A stretch of 64,000 bases of DNA. It comes from Rhodamnia argentea (taxonomy: Eukaryota; Streptophyta; Magnoliopsida; Myrtales; Myrtaceae). The stretch lies in NCBI RefSeq assembly GCF_020921035.1, contig NC_063151.1, positions 10,655,501-10,719,500 on the forward strand, in the 5' to 3' direction. Shown one piece after another: positions 24,219 to 36,459 of the stretch; the first letter of the stretch is position 1, and each line of letters starts with the position of its first letter. The notes under the pieces were generated by a model. That model ran no database searches and had not been told where the DNA came from. It worked only from the letters and a program-made list of their open reading frames with translations. Position numbers and translations under genes: made by a program.

Positions 24219-27200
24219 TCAGAGTTCTTCCTCTTGTGACTCGATGATAACCGCATCTTTCGCTGACAGGCCGCCTAGGATATCGCTGTCCGATGTGATG
24301 GCCTGAAGCTCTTTAAACATTGCCATAACCTGAATCATAGTCGGTCGCCTAGGAGGTCTGTCCTCCAGGCACTCGAATGCTATCCTTAGGTACTGACAAA
24401 GTTCGTCCTTGTGAGATGTATCCCCGGCCAGACCGGGGTCGAGAATTTCGTTGCTGCTCTTCTCTCTCCAAAGCTGCTTCGCCCAGCTTACCAGGTTGTT
24501 GTCCTCGCCAAACTCGGAATAATCTATTGGCCTCTTCCCTGAGAGAAGTTCGAGCAGGATCACTCCGTAACTATACACGTCGCCCTTTGTTGTGCATCTA
24601 AAGCTCTGATAGTACTCGGGCGGAACATAACCGGGAGTCCCTGAGAGGGTGCTGACGCTGAGGTGAGTATCTAGGGCATTCACCAATCTAGCCATGCCGA
24701 AATCAGACAACCGAGCTACAAAGTTTTCGTCCAGAAGGACATTGCTTGATTTCATATCTCGGTGTATAATGTGAGGAACACAACTATGGTGCAAGAACGC
24801 CAGGCCTCGAGCCGAATCTATGGCTATCTTCTTTCTAGTTTCCCAATCGAGGTTCGAGGCCATTCCTTTGGTCCTGTTGTGAAGAACTGACTCGAGACTC
24901 CCCCATTTCATGTACTCGTACACGAGGAGCCTCTCCTCCCCGATCTTGCAATAGCCGAGTAGAGGAACGAGGTTTCGATGCTTGATCTTACCTATCGTTT
25001 CCATTTCAGCCATGAATTCCCGATCGCCCTGGCCTGTGACATGAGCCAGCTTCTTGATGGCAACTACATGCCCGTCCTTGAGTCGAGCCTTGTACACTTC
25101 GCCGAACCCTCCAGAGCCTATGAGACTCTCTGAGCTGAATCCATTAGTTGCTTCTAGCAGATGGGCAAAGGTGAGCTTTTGCAAAGGCTTCTCGAAAGCG
25201 GCAATATTTATGCTCAAGGGCTCATGAACACTAGAGAGCTTCCAGCTGCTAGTACCTGAAGTAGGAAGGCTTTGTATATACTTTTCTCTCTGTTTCCCCA
25301 TCTTGTGGTGTATCTTTAGACGGTAGAACACTACCATGAGAATGAGGATACATATGATGAAGAATGCGGCGATACCGGTACCGATGATCGCACCTACTTT
25401 AGCAGATTGCTTCCTTTCCTGGCCACCAGAGCTTGATGGAACTGTTGATCCGGTATCGGAGCCACATGGGGGCAAAGGCACTCCACAAAGGCCAGAGTTG
25501 TTTTCGAACCGGGATGCCGGGAAAGTGATCATTTGACCTCCGGAAGGGATGGGGCCGGTGAGGTTGTTGTTGGAAATGTCAAGATCGTTGAGAAATGATA
25601 GAGATCCTAATGATCCTGGGAGAAACCCTTGAAGACGGTTATGAGAGAGATCGAGAACTCCGATAGATTTCAAACCTCCGAAGCTTTCGGGGATAGTCCC
25701 CGTTAACTCATTGTGCCCCAGCTTCAGTACTTGTAGGAAAGTCATAGTGCCATAGCTTTCCGGAATCATACCCGACAATGAATTGAACGACAAATCAATA
25801 TACATCATGCTCCCGTTGCTAGCAAAGCTATAGACCGTCACACCGGTGTAAATCCTAGTCGTTTGGCAAGAGTGCGCCATATGATAACTCTCCAGCCTCG
25901 ATGGTCTTATATCCTCAAATTCAACTAGTCCTCCAGCTCCTCTACAATCCGTGCCTCCCTCGTATCGAACATAAGCAAATTGCTTCCCGGAAACGCTCCC
26001 CGGTGTGATCAGGCCTGATTGATCGGCTAGCTCGGTGGGGAGAGAACCGGTCAGTTGGTTGCTGTTTAAATCTAGCCAAATGAGTCCCTGGCACTTGCCA
26101 ATCTCCGGCGGAATTTGTCCGGTGATCGAGTTATTTGCCAGCTGGAGGACAGCTAGTTTTCGAAGATTCCCGACTCCAGCAGGGATCTCTCCAGTGAGCC
26201 GATTGCTGGAAAGTGAAACCCATATCATGTTGGTGCAGTTGGCAATGGACAACGGAATTGTTCCTGAAATGAGATTATTATTAAGAATCAAGGTCTCGAG
26301 ATTTCCCCCATTCTCGCAAATCCCTTCAGGAATTTTGCCAGTAAGATTGTTTGCCCACATAACCAAGTCCAAAAGCTTCGGCAATTCCCATATCTCTTTA
26401 GGGATTTCGGAGCTCAGGCTGTTAAAGCTGAGGTCAATTGATTTCAGGTTCTTGCAATTTCCAAGCTCCGAAACCATAGTTCCTGAGATATAGTTGCTTG
26501 CAAGTAGTATTTTCTCCAGTGATGACGAAAAGGAAGACGAACAAAAGCCCTGAGGAATATTACCCGTGATGACATTGGAGCTCAAATCGAGTACTCGAAG
26601 CTGGCTACAGTTTGTTAAGGACAGCGGAATCGAGCCATTGATGTCATTGAATGGTAAACGCAGATTTCTCAGGCTAGAGAGACTGCTGACGACGGTAACA
26701 AGAAAATCTCCAGAGAGATGATTATTCCCTAGATTGAGATTCCACAGGGAAGAGCACGAGACAAATGTTGATGGCAATCCACCAGTGAGGTTATTTACAG
26801 ACAGATCGAGCTCCTCTAGAGTTCCACAAGTTTGCCCCAGCTCGGGCGGAATCTGACCCGTGAAGTGATTGTGCGCCAAAGACAATTGCCTCAAATTTCG
26901 CAAATTCCCTAGCAAAGCACCAGGAATCATATACTCCAGCTGATTAAGCGAGATGTCTAGCATTTCCAAATCCTGGCAGTTCTTCAGACTTTCCGGAAAC
27001 TCGCTCCCAGAGAGGCCGATGCTTGATAGGTTCAGATAAGTCAAATTGCCACAGCTACCAAAATCAAGGTCCGAGAATTTGCTTGAAAAGTTATTGTTGG
27101 AGAGATCAAGATACTCGAGAGAAGGCGGGGAATCTGCCACGAAATTCGGTGGTATGTCCCCGAACAAACGATTACCAGAAAGATCAAGAACCGATAAGTT

Positions 27201-27848
27201 TTTGCAAGAGGTGGGAGTGGCTCCCAATTTTCCGGTGATTATGTTACCGGAAAAATTGAGGAGTTTCAAGTTTTGGCAGCTAGAGAGGGAATAAGTCAAA
27301 AGGGTGGGATCTGAAATGGTATTCCTAGAGAGGTCAAGCTGTAACAGAGAAGGGCCAAACTGGAGATTCCCACCAGGGATTGAGTTCCGTGAGAGGTCGA
27401 CGTGAACCAGACTGTGACAAGATATCAAGAAAGAGTTTCCCGGTAAAGGGTCCGAGAAATTATTGAAGGACAAGTCGACAGTCTCAAGTCGGCATGAAGA
27501 AGATGCAGAGGCAGAGAGGTCACCAGCTGAGAACAGATTGCCGTGCAGGTTCACGACTCGGAGACTGCGCAAATCGGTGAGCCGAGGGAAGTGCAGCGCA
27601 CCTCGGAGCCCAGCATTGCTGAGGTCTAGGCCATGCACATGGCCATCAGGCGTGCACGAAACTCCGCTCCATGAGCATGGTGTCTGGGAGCTGGCTTCCC
27701 AGTTGGAAAGGAACCCAGTTGGGTCAGATTGAACAGAGGAATTCTTGAAAGCCAATAACATCGACACTTCGTCATTTGCTTCTTCTGCTGCTGCTGCTGC
27801 TGTGAGTTGGTGGTGAAAGAGGACTGAAACTATACAGAAGAAGCTCAT
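24219..27848 (-). CDS. BRL1: BRI1-like brassinosteroid receptor kinase (BRL1/BRL3 type)
   Basis: A single exon encodes 1209 residues from the Met at 27848. It is a plasma-membrane receptor kinase; BRL1 and BRL3 bind brassinolide in vascular tissue. Order: signal peptide (MSFFCIVSVLF...), about 24 leucine-rich repeats, an island domain near residues 613-677 that interrupts the repeats and would hold the hormone, one transmembrane span (about 816-844) and a kinase domain (about 910-1182). The glycine loop GSGGFGEVYK, lysine in VAIKK (about 932), HRDMKSSN (Asp about 1031) and DFG (about 1049) are all intact, so the kinase should be active. The frame is open up to a further ATG at 28022, which adds 58 residues ahead of the signal peptide. 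I prefer the inner start because a signal peptide belongs at the N-terminus. The alternatives are BRL1 or BRL3, which I cannot separate by eye; the island and kinase make BRI1 itself or BRL2 less likely. Confidence 0.95.
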   Translation of the reverse strand: MSFFCIVSVLFHHQLTAAAAAEEANDEVSMLLAFKNSSVQSDPTGFLSNWEASSQTPCSWSGVSCTPDGHVHGLDLSNAGLRGALHFPRLTDLRSLRVVNLHGNLFSAGDLSASASSSCRLETVDLSFNNFSDPLPGNSFLISCHSLVHVDLSRNSIPGGNLQFGPSLLQLDLSRNTISDPTLLTYSLSSCQNLKLLNFSGNIITGKLGATPTSCKNLSVLDLSGNRLFGDIPPNFVADSPPSLEYLDLSNNNFSSKFSDLDFGSCGNLTYLNLSSIGLSGSEFPESLKNCQDLEMLDISLNQLEYMIPGALLGNLRNLRQLSLAHNHFTGQIPPELGQTCGTLEELDLSVNNLTGGLPSTFVSCSSLWNLNLGNNHLSGDFLVTVVSSLSSLRNLRLPFNDINGSIPLSLTNCSQLRVLDLSSNVITGNIPQGFCSSSFSSSLEKILLASNYISGTMVSELGNCKNLKSIDLSFNSLSSEIPKEIWELPKLLDLVMWANNLTGKIPEGICENGGNLETLILNNNLISGTIPLSIANCTNMIWVSLSSNRLTGEIPAGVGNLRKLAVLQLANNSITGQIPPEIGKCQGLIWLDLNSNQLTGSLPTELADQSGLITPGSVSGKQFAYVRYEGGTDCRGAGGLVEFEDIRPSRLESYHMAHSCQTTRIYTGVTVYSFASNGSMMYIDLSFNSLSGMIPESYGTMTFLQVLKLGHNELTGTIPESFGGLKSIGVLDLSHNRLQGFLPGSLGSLSFLNDLDISNNNLTGPIPSGGQMITFPASRFENNSGLCGVPLPPCGSDTGSTVPSSSGGQERKQSAKVGAIIGTGIAAFFIICILILMVVFYRLKIHHKMGKQREKYIQSLPTSGTSSWKLSSVHEPLSINIAAFEKPLQKLTFAHLLEATNGFSSESLIGSGGFGEVYKARLKDGHVVAIKKLAHVTGQGDREFMAEMETIGKIKHRNLVPLLGYCKIGEERLLVYEYMKWGSLESVLHNRTKGMASNLDWETRKKIAIDSARGLAFLHHSCVPHIIHRDMKSSNVLLDENFVARLSDFGMARLVNALDTHLSVSTLSGTPGYVPPEYYQSFRCTTKGDVYSYGVILLELLSGKRPIDYSEFGEDNNLVSWAKQLWREKSSNEILDPGLAGDTSHKDELCQYLRIAFECLEDRPPRRPTMIQVMAMFKELQAITSDSDILGGLSAKDAVIIESQEEEL

Positions 27849-28501
27849 GATGCCTCGTGGGCATAGAAATTTCCATCCTTTATCTATCTTTCGGCCTCTT
27901 AGTACCGTTGACACATTCGCGTCGCTTAAACTTTCCCAATTCTCGAGTACTTTTTCTGTTATCAATCTCGGGCTATTGAGAATGTTGAGAAATCTCCCGA
28001 ATTTGGAGTCTCCTCTCACCATTTTCTACTGCGTTTGAAATAGAAGCAGGAATAAGCAGAGAGACACGTGAACACAAAAAAAGAAAGATCCTTGAGGGAA
28101 GAATTCAAACTCATAGCAACCGGGGAAGCTAAAAACAGACACCTGCTGTCAGAAAGATGAAGAGGTTGCTTTAAGGAAGAAGATACCTCGGAGACAGAGA
28201 CTGGGACATGCAGGTCCGATGCTCAGAAATGCGGTCGTTGCCTTATGACTCCGAAACAGCATGGAAAAAAGGGGGGAATTGCAGACACAAGAAGCACCAC
28301 GACCACGACCCACCACCACCACCTTCGCGTGGACCACCCAGGAGGAAGAGGTGGAGGAAGAGGACCCCGTTCACTGTCCCCAGCTTCACGAGTCTACATT
28401 TTGCGTGAGGGGCTAAGAACATAGAGAGGAAAGAAAGTGACATGAGCTGCAAAACTAGCAAAGAAAACAATCACACGCCAAAGAAGAAGAAAATGAGAGC
28501 T

Positions 28502-28528
28502 AGAGAGAGAGAGAGAGAGAGAGAGAGG
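28502..28528. repeat. (GA)n microsatellite upstream of BRL
   Basis: About thirteen GA units lie roughly 650 bases upstream of the preferred receptor kinase start. On the gene's coding strand the tract reads as CT/TC, a pattern often seen in plant promoters and leaders. Confidence 0.9.
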
Positions 28529-28934
28529 GGTCAACGTCTGCGCTTCTTCTAGTGAGAGAAAGCGATGGTGGTGGTGCCCCATTTTCTCCCTTCTGGTACG
28601 GCTCATATTTGGTCGTGCGGTCAAGTCTCGATCTTTGAATCCGCCAACATGCACCCCAAGTCTTGATCTTGCCCTCCCAGAAAATCTGCGCCTCCCCTTT
28701 CAAGTTGTGTCAAATTCACAAAAGACAGAGCGAGACAGAGAAAGAGAGAATGAAAAAGAAGGAAAATTCTCTCTCTGTGTGACGTATCGGATTGGATTGC
28801 ACTGCACGTATGTTCCCCTTCCCCTTTTAGTTTATACTTTCCTTGAAGACTCTTCTCAATTTCATCTCCATTGATGACGATATGCTGGTGATATATCAGT
28901 CAAGCGCTCCACTCTTCTTCAATTTTTACGGCCA

Positions 28935-29490
28935 CATTCCTTAAAAAAAAAAAAACTTAATTTTAGGTCAAGTCTCTAATTTATCCCTAATTTTTTTTTT
29001 TTGGTTTAAAAACAAAAAAAAAATTAAAATTTTAGGTATAGTCTTGAATCTGTCCCAAACTTTTTTTTATTTCGAAAGGAACTCCAAACTTTAGGTTCAG
29101 TCCCAAATCGGCCCCATATTTTGTTCATCTATAGAAAATCACCAACTTTCGATATATTCTCAAATCTTTCCTTATGATCCAGTCCCAACTTGACGTGTCA
29201 TTTCCACATCGTTAACAAATCCGGCCCAATTAAAATTATCGAAAATCCTCCAAAATGAAACCGTTCTAAGATATGAAAATTGGGCACGACTAACGGCGAT
29301 TTTTGACAAAGAGCTAATGGGGGCAGATTTGAGATTGGAGTAAAAATTGATGATTTTTCTTTTGGACAAAAAAAAATGTTCGGATAGAATTAGGATCGAA
29401 CCTAAATTTTGGGGTTTTTTTTTTTTCTGAGACCAAAAATAAAAGTTCGGGAAAGATTTAAGATTGGATCTAAAGTTTGGGACTTCTAAG
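28935..29490. mobile_element. Fold-back element, family copy A
   Basis: The two halves are inverted copies. The left side has 'taggttcagtcccaaatcgg' and similar phrases; the right side has their complements, such as 'gattggatctaaagtttggg'. The central part ('ctaacggcgatttttgac') matches the complement of the central part of 41220-41874. No protein is encoded. The edges are approximate. Confidence 0.6.
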
Positions 29491-30723
29491 GGAATTAGGC
29501 CTCCCTTGAATTCCTTGAGTTCTCCTTCTGAACAGAGCTTTTGTGTTCATGTCTAGTGCGGTTCTTTACGTCCGGTGACTGGGTCGAGCAGGCACCGATT
29601 GATTTTCTAGCCCGTGAACTGCATTCAATTCAATGCCATGCTTATTGAGATGCATGAAAGCAATTAAAAGCATTTGCCCAAAGGAGGAAATGAAAGCTTG
29701 CAAGCAGTGCCAGGGAGGGCAGGGAAGGTATCCCAAAGCAGGGCGAGAGTCTCTGCATGATTATCTCCTCGCATTCAATTGGTCCTCCATAGTTGCCTTT
29801 AATTTGACATTGTCAAAAGAATTTGGACAGAAACTTGATGGAAGTAATTAAGTCTTTTGCTTAAAAGAAAATTAATATGGACACTAGTTTTGTCACTAAT
29901 ACAGAGCACAAGGACTATAACTGATGGTCCCAAAAAAATATATTGACCGGAAGTGTGATTTTCAGAGGTTTGTATGCTCAAGCGCCACATGTCAGATATG
30001 GTCGGCGTAAACTCGGCACTTTCCCAACGGGACGGAAGAACTTATTAAATTGACATGGGAGAGCGTGCAAGTATTGATACTGTAAAATCAGACAAAGTAT
30101 AAGGATCAAAAGCGAATTCCTTAAAGTACCACGGGTACCAAATGTAATTACCCTAAAGAGTTTATATATTATGTGGACCGGGGATTTTAATTTGGCCTAG
30201 TTGGGCAAGACAAGGAAGCGGAATCTAGGATAGGAAACGGCCTGTTTTTAGGACAGTTAAATTGATTTTGTCCGCTTCAATGTCCATTTTGGATCCTCTT
30301 CGTGGGAAGATGTTTCCTGCGAGAAATATGAAAAGAGAACAAAACACAAAAAATAACAATTCCAAAAATAGCATCGGCTGCTTGCTGACGTGGCGAGCAT
30401 CTTTCCTTCACATCCGGTCATATGTACCACAAAAAAAAGAAAGAAAAAAGAGATCATAAGACTGAATTAGCGCATAGTCAGATTTACTTGACCGAATTGC
30501 AATTTGCCAAATTTTTTTAGATTCGACTCTAATATCAAAGCATTTGCAAGCTCAATAAAGTTTCACGACGTGAGCACACATCGATCTCATTCTTATTCCA
30601 ATTTATGTACATATCGATTTTCCTTTTCGCCAATAGTAACTTTATTAGATTATTCAAGATTTTATTAGACCGCGTTTATAGCAAATATTTTGGTCGTTGT
30701 ATAGCAAAAATATCAGTTCCTAT

Positions 30724-31811
30724 TAGACCCGTCAAATGGGTGGATTGCATCGAGTTTGGATCGGATCGATAATGGTTTGATCCATATTAATCCATTTAAA
30801 TCGCTTTGACTCATTCTCGTGTCATACAAATCTAGCGACCCAAATCCAACTCGGACCAATATTACTAAAATACTTCAATATTAAATCTAATATATAAAAA
30901 CTTATTTCTTGTAAATTTTTAAAAATATATTGTTGAAATACCGAGGACAATTTTTATAAATAAAAAAGGAATTCGTATTTTTTCATTTTTTCATTTTTCT
31001 TCTTTTTCTTTCTTTTTTTTTTTCTATGTCCACCAAGGGTAGCCAGCAACCTGCGATGACTAGCGATCCGCAGTTGACGGATGGTGATCGACAAATGGCA
31101 AATGGCAATCGAAAATTGACAACTAGTGGACGGCGATCGACAACCATGAGGCTCGCCCGAGGCCTTCACCGGTTACATACATTTAGGATTCAAGTTAAAT
31201 GGGTTGCATATGAGTTTGCATCAAACCCATATTAGACCCACATAAACTTAGGCTTTAATATTTTAACTCATTTTGACCCATTTTTAAAATTTGAAGGTCA
31301 CACATGATAGCTATTATGTTTTTCTATTTCTCTTCCAATCATATTTCAAAAATAAATTTGGAATAGAAATCCATTTGGTATGGCAAATTTCCAATCCATA
31401 AATAGAGGTTTGGAGCAGAAAAGGTCTTCTACTTCTCTATTTCTAAAATAGAAACAGAAATAAAAATTCTTCTTGTCACTCACTCCATCTCTCTTGGTGC
31501 TGTATGCCTTTCTCTTGCGTCCCTCTCGCCGACCGCTAGCTCGTCCGAGGCCCGACGGCCAACTACCTTACAAATTTTAAGTTATTATCAAACAAATTTC
31601 TATTCGGGGATAAGAAATTTCATATCGTTGTCAAACACATTTCCCTACCTAAAAACTCTTCCATCAATAGAAATAGAAAAATCTATCTCTGACTAGAAAT
31701 TGTTGCCAGAAACATAATGCTTATCATTATTGTCCCAAGTGACCCGTATTCAACCCGAGCTCATTAAAACCGAATTAATAAATGGGTTCCCGACCCATAT
31801 TGCCACATCTA
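30724..31811. mobile_element. Degenerate hAT-type element with nested insertions
   Basis: The left end reads TAGACCCGTCAAATGGGTGG and the reverse complement of the right end reads TAGATGTGGCAATATGGGTC. The flanks gttcctat (30716-30723) and attcatat (31812-31819) match at six of eight positions, consistent with an old 8-bp hAT duplication. A GC-richer block at 31026-31165 and a second element at 31306-31730 lie inside it. Confidence 0.55.
31306..31730. mobile_element. MITE nested inside the 30.7-31.8 kb element
   Basis: The left edge (gatagctattatgttt) and the reverse complement of the right edge (gataagcattatgtttctgg) form imperfect inverted repeats. The arms share 'atttctatttc'-type phrases and surround a short GC-rich centre (31500-31560). 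Exact ends and duplication are not resolved. Confidence 0.45.
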
Positions 31812-32011
31812 ATTCATATTAATATGCTTAAACTAGAATACATTAGACAAATTTCTTCTTTCTTCTTCGTCTTTCTTTTCACTTGTTTTGATAAGTATTA
31901 ATATACTCTGTCTCTAGAAATGAAATTAAAAGAAAACAATGCCTTATTCGCTTGTGAAGTTGGCGAATTTTAGTTGCGGAGTTCTCTATTTATGGTATTT
32001 GCTTCGAAAGC

Positions 32012-32260
32012 AACTAAGAGTGAGTTTATTTCACAAAAAATGAACGACTAAAAAATATTTTCTAAGAAATTATCGCTTGAATCACTAAAAAAATAACGAA
32101 CAAAAAATATTTTCATCCTCCTCTAAATTGTCTAGACATAAATTGTTATCTACTAATAAAGATTATTCATTGATCAATTATTTCAAGCAATATAAATAAT
32201 CATTTTCAGAAAAAAATATTTTTTAAAATTATTATTTTTTGGTGGAAACAGACGGAGATA
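32012..32260. mobile_element. Inverted-repeat MITE in the THO3 upstream region
   Basis: The left arm (tttatttcacaaaaaatgaa and aaaaaatattttctaagaaa) pairs with the right arm (aaaaaatattttttaaaatt and ttttttggtggaaaca) on the opposite strand. It ends only about 210 bases before the THO3 start codon, so it may lie in or near the promoter. There is no coding content. Confidence 0.45.
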
Positions 32261-32469
32261 AATGCATTATGAAGACCGGGACAAATGCGACCCCCCGCTG
32301 CAAACAATAGAACGGGACTGGGCCCAGCTTCAATAAATACCGAGTCAAAGCCCAAAACATTAGGCCCGTTGACTTTTGAACCGTCTTCCCCCTTCTGCCT
32401 CGCAAGCAAGGCGAGTGGCGAGTAGCTTCGTAACGCTTCGATTCCGCCTCGCGAAGTCCATTGCAGAGC

Positions 32470-35400
32470 ATGGAGGAGGCGGCGATCCCCTTCAAGAATC
32501 TCCATAGCAGAGAGTATCAAGGTCACAAGAAGAAGGCATGTCCTCCTCTCCCTTCCTCTCGCTTCCCCTTTCGCGCGTGCGCGGTTCATTTTTCGAAGTT
32601 TTTCCGGGCCTTCTGGACCGCAAGCGAATGCGCTGACGAAACGCGAAAATGGCGAATGGCAGGTGCATTCGGTGGCTTGGAACTGCTCGGGAACGAAGCT
32701 CGCGTCCGGCTCCGTCGATCAAACGGCTCGGGTTTGGCACATCGAGCCGCACGGTCACGTGAGTCCCCCCCTCCGCATCTCGTCTATCCGATTTTGTCTG
32801 ATTTCTCGTTGGTTCGTGCTTCGTTCATGTCGAAGTGCTGTTTTAGAGCTACATGCCTAGGGCTATATGCGGATACTTTTGAAATGCCTTCCTTGATTTT
32901 TTTTGGGTAATGGAAGTGGTGAAGGGACTGGGACTGTGAGGTAGAGCAGAGTTAGGGTTGAATTAGAAGGGCCAGTGCCAACGCAAATTGGAAAAGGTTA
33001 AACGAGCTTGGATGGATTGTGCTGATACTTTCACCTTCTCTGCAGGCCAGCTTCGATTTTGTGAATATCCTTCTAACTGAAGTGCTGAAATGAATGATTT
33101 AATCTTTCTTTAGTTAGAGAAGAAATGAATGCGTTGTTTGTCAGTTACACCAATCCGACATATCTTCAATATGGGATGCTCGAATTGGAACTGTAAAGCT
33201 CTCCGCTTTGGCAAGACTTGAGCGGCCTTCATTTCATTCGTTGCCAGATTTTGTTCCCAATGTGTCTGAGGAAAATGGTCTTGGCTTGCAGTAGGATTGA
33301 AAAGGACTGGGGTTAGGGGCAGGACTGGATTTTTGTATGGCGGCGTTTATTTTCTAAAGTGTTGCATGGCATCATTTAGTTGCTAGAAGTGGTTATGAAG
33401 AATGTTTCCTTGCCACGTCAAATTGGGCTTACAGGGTAAGGTCAAAGATATTGAATTGAAAGGGCACACTGACAGCGTGGATCAGCTATGTTGGGATCCG
33501 AAGCATGCGGATTTAATTGCAACAGCATCAGGCGACAAGACTGTACGGCTGTGGGATGCACGGAGTAAGTGGTTGCACTATTTTGATGATCTTCATTTCA
33601 CTGATAGTTTCTAGCTCTTTTCAAATTTTACTTCCATTTGGCTGGGGTGGATGAGCACAACTGACAGTTTTCTGTTCTTTGTTGTGTATGGGAGGTTTCA
33701 CCTCTGAAGTATTTTTGTATTGGGGGAGTGCCTCCCTTGGTTCCTTTCCTTTACAGGACTTTATTTATCCTTCAAAAAAATACTTCACAATGTCATTGAT
33801 TTATTTCAAATGTATATCTTTCGATTTTTTTACCCTGCAGACTAAAAATCTGATAAATTGAGCATGGCATGCGGAGGATATTTGATGATTTTGGTCATGT
33901 ATGCTCTGGGTCATACAGGTGGTAAATGCTCACAGCAAGCAGAACTCAGTGGGGAAAACATCAACATAACTTACAAACCTGATGGAACACACGTAGCAGT
34001 TGGTAATAGGGTACGCTCTATGTTTCTGTAGTAGGGAATGAGAAAGTCAATTTGAGGTGGTTCTCTCACCAATCAATTACAATATCACTGTCTCGTCTTT
34101 GAATGTGCCCAGCAAGCATTGAAATTTCAATCCATTCTTATTGTATGTAGGATGATGAGCTAACGATTTTGGATGTTCGGAAGTTTAAGCCAATTCACAA
34201 GCGTAAGTTCAATTATGAGGTAATCCTGTTTCGGACATTGTGGATTTGGCAAGTCTTCTCCATTATATGGTTATGTGAGTGAGCTTTAGCTGTGTGGCCA
34301 TCTCTTAGTGAGGTTTGAGAAATGATTTTGGGAAGTTCGTGGCTTATATTTTGGCCAATTATTTGATATGAGATGCGCTGGAACTCTAGTGCAGAATTAC
34401 TTATTCATATTCCCGAATTATATGAACTGAAGTTTTATTTGATCCGTTGATTCCATTACAAGAATTAACATGAGCAGCTGACAATTTTGTTTCAAATTTT
34501 GTCTCTGTAGCTGACTTGTTATGTCCTATATTATTGATAATTTGAACTTGTGTGTAGAATAAGGACAGTTTTTCTGTACCATGAGTCCATGGCACTGTTT
34601 GCGATGATATATATCTCTACTTCCCTTCACTTTGTTTGGTTGATTACTTGACCTGACTAATTTTTTGCTCTTCCAGGTGAATGAAATAGCGTGGAACATG
34701 TCAGGAGAGATGTTCTTTTTGACAACAGGAAATGGTGTGATCATTTTTTCTCCTGCCTACTTTTTTTTTTTCCCAACACACAGAAGAGCCTGTTTAACTA
34801 ATAGATGTATGGTTTTAACTTCTCTACCTATTTTACTTATGCTATATACTGCTGCTTGTTGAACTGCCCCAGGTACTGTGGAAGTATTAGCATACCCATC
34901 TCTTCGACCTATGGACACCCTTATGGCTCATACTGCTGGCTGCTATTGTATCGCAATTGACCCAATTGGAAGGTGTGAATAAAGCTGCTTTTTTCTGTTC
35001 AAATTGTACCACCTTTTCAGTTGTAATCAACGTGTTCTTGACTTGACAAAATTTGTAGACAGTCATGGTTCTTGACATGTTTGTGTTGTTTTAGTTGAAT
35101 TTGCATCGATTGAGCAATATCTAGAGGACATTGATGGCATATTAGTATGTATTTCCAGAGTCTTATGCTTGATCGAACGATCACATTCACCCTCATGCGC
35201 ATATTCTCTATTGTATGTAACCTAATCACCTTAGTCTACACACCAAAAAGAGCTTCATGTACCAAATATTGTCCCTTTTTGAAATGAACGAAAGGTGCTC
35301 CTGTGCTTAGATGACGTGGATACCCTCTACTGTAGGGTTGCTTTGGAACTTAAGCTAAATTCAACCATTTTCTTCCTTGAAATGGACTCGGGAAATTGTT

Positions 35401-36459
35401 AACCAAGTCAGCCTGTTTGTTTATGTTTGGTTCATGAACTGTATCTATTACAGGACTATATCTTTTGAGAGATCTTAATGGGTTTGGAGTACCTGATTCT
35501 CCGTGGTTCTTAATTGTATCTGAAGTCTCCAAATACTAGAAGTCAATATTCTTTGTGGTTATCAATTTTAAGACCGGCATTTGACAAGATTACCTGTAGT
35601 CATCTCATAGTTCATTCTAATCTTGCCTGCCTGAAAGTGTCAACTAATAATGCCCCTGCAGGTATTTTGCTGTTGGAAGTGCAGATTCCTTGGTGAGCCT
35701 GTGGGATATCTCTGAGATGCTCTGTGTGAGGACTTTTACAAAACTTGAGTGAGTACCCCCAATACTTTACGTTAACATTTCATGTAGTGCGTGTAATGAT
35801 GACCTGCTATCCTGTGGATAAGATTTGATCCTTTTGCAGATGGCCTGTAAGGACGATAAGCTTCAATCACACTGGAGACTACATTGCTTCTGCCAGTGAA
35901 GATCTGTTCATTGACATTGTATGTTTAAGTGAAACTGTCTTTTGTGGTGTCATTCTCTATCTGAGGTGCAAAACTTAGGTTTTTGAAGATGAATTGGTCG
36001 ATTCTTTAGTACATGTGGTGAGAATGGGGCTTTGCATGTCAATCTAACCTTAAAAATTCAGCCACCAAAAACAGAGAAGTGAGTATATGTGCATGAAAGT
36101 CTGAGTCTTCTTGATAAGCACTGTCCCCCTGAAAATTTGAAAATGTGGTAATGATTTTAAGTATTTGCAAGTGCCGGTTCTTGTTAAAAATATAACGAAA
36201 CTCGTGCTGCTGGGAACAGTCAAATGTTCAAACTGGACGGACAGTGCACCAAATTCCATGCCGAGCTGCGATGAACAGTGTGGAATGGAATCCAAAATAC
36301 AATTTACTTGCATATGCTGGGGATGACAAAAACAAGTATCAGGCAGATGAAGGTACATCATTATGATCAATCTGAGCATTCCGGTGACTGTTTTGTTCCC
36401 GCTCTAATCACTTTTTTGCTGCAGGTGTTTTCCGGATATTTGGATTTGAGAGCGCATGA
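32470..36459 (+). CDS. THO3: THO complex subunit 3 (THO3/TEX1), WD40 protein
   Basis: Eleven exons join in phase: 32470-32535, 32663-32758, 33435-33564, 33919-34010, 34151-34219, 34677-34734, 34873-34972, 35662-35748, 35840-35918, 36220-36352, 36425-36459. They give 314 residues, matching Arabidopsis TEX1 (315). The protein is a WD40 propeller of the nuclear THO/TREX complex, which packages and exports mRNA and supports small-RNA pathways. Recognisable blades include GHKKKVHSVAWN, GHTDSVDQLCWDPKH with GDKTVRLWD, AVGNRDDELTILDVRKF, AVGSADSLVSLWD and EDLFIDI. The C-terminus is VFRIFGFESA. Intron 1 starts with GC (aag|gcatgt) and ends in AG; using any nearby GT would break the frame. Its 3' end faces the small membrane-protein gene. 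Confidence 0.95.

Larger units (their letters stand above)
28023..30723. other. BRL upstream region and intergenic DNA
   Basis: The first few hundred bases are probably the receptor kinase leader and promoter. A minus-strand donor (gcag|gtgtct near 28142) and acceptor (ttcaaacgcag|tag near 28031) suggest a short leader intron. Beyond a GA microsatellite and a fold-back element, listed separately, I find no gene. The ORFs at 28208-28874 are GA- or CT-rich low-complexity frames. Confidence 0.45.
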
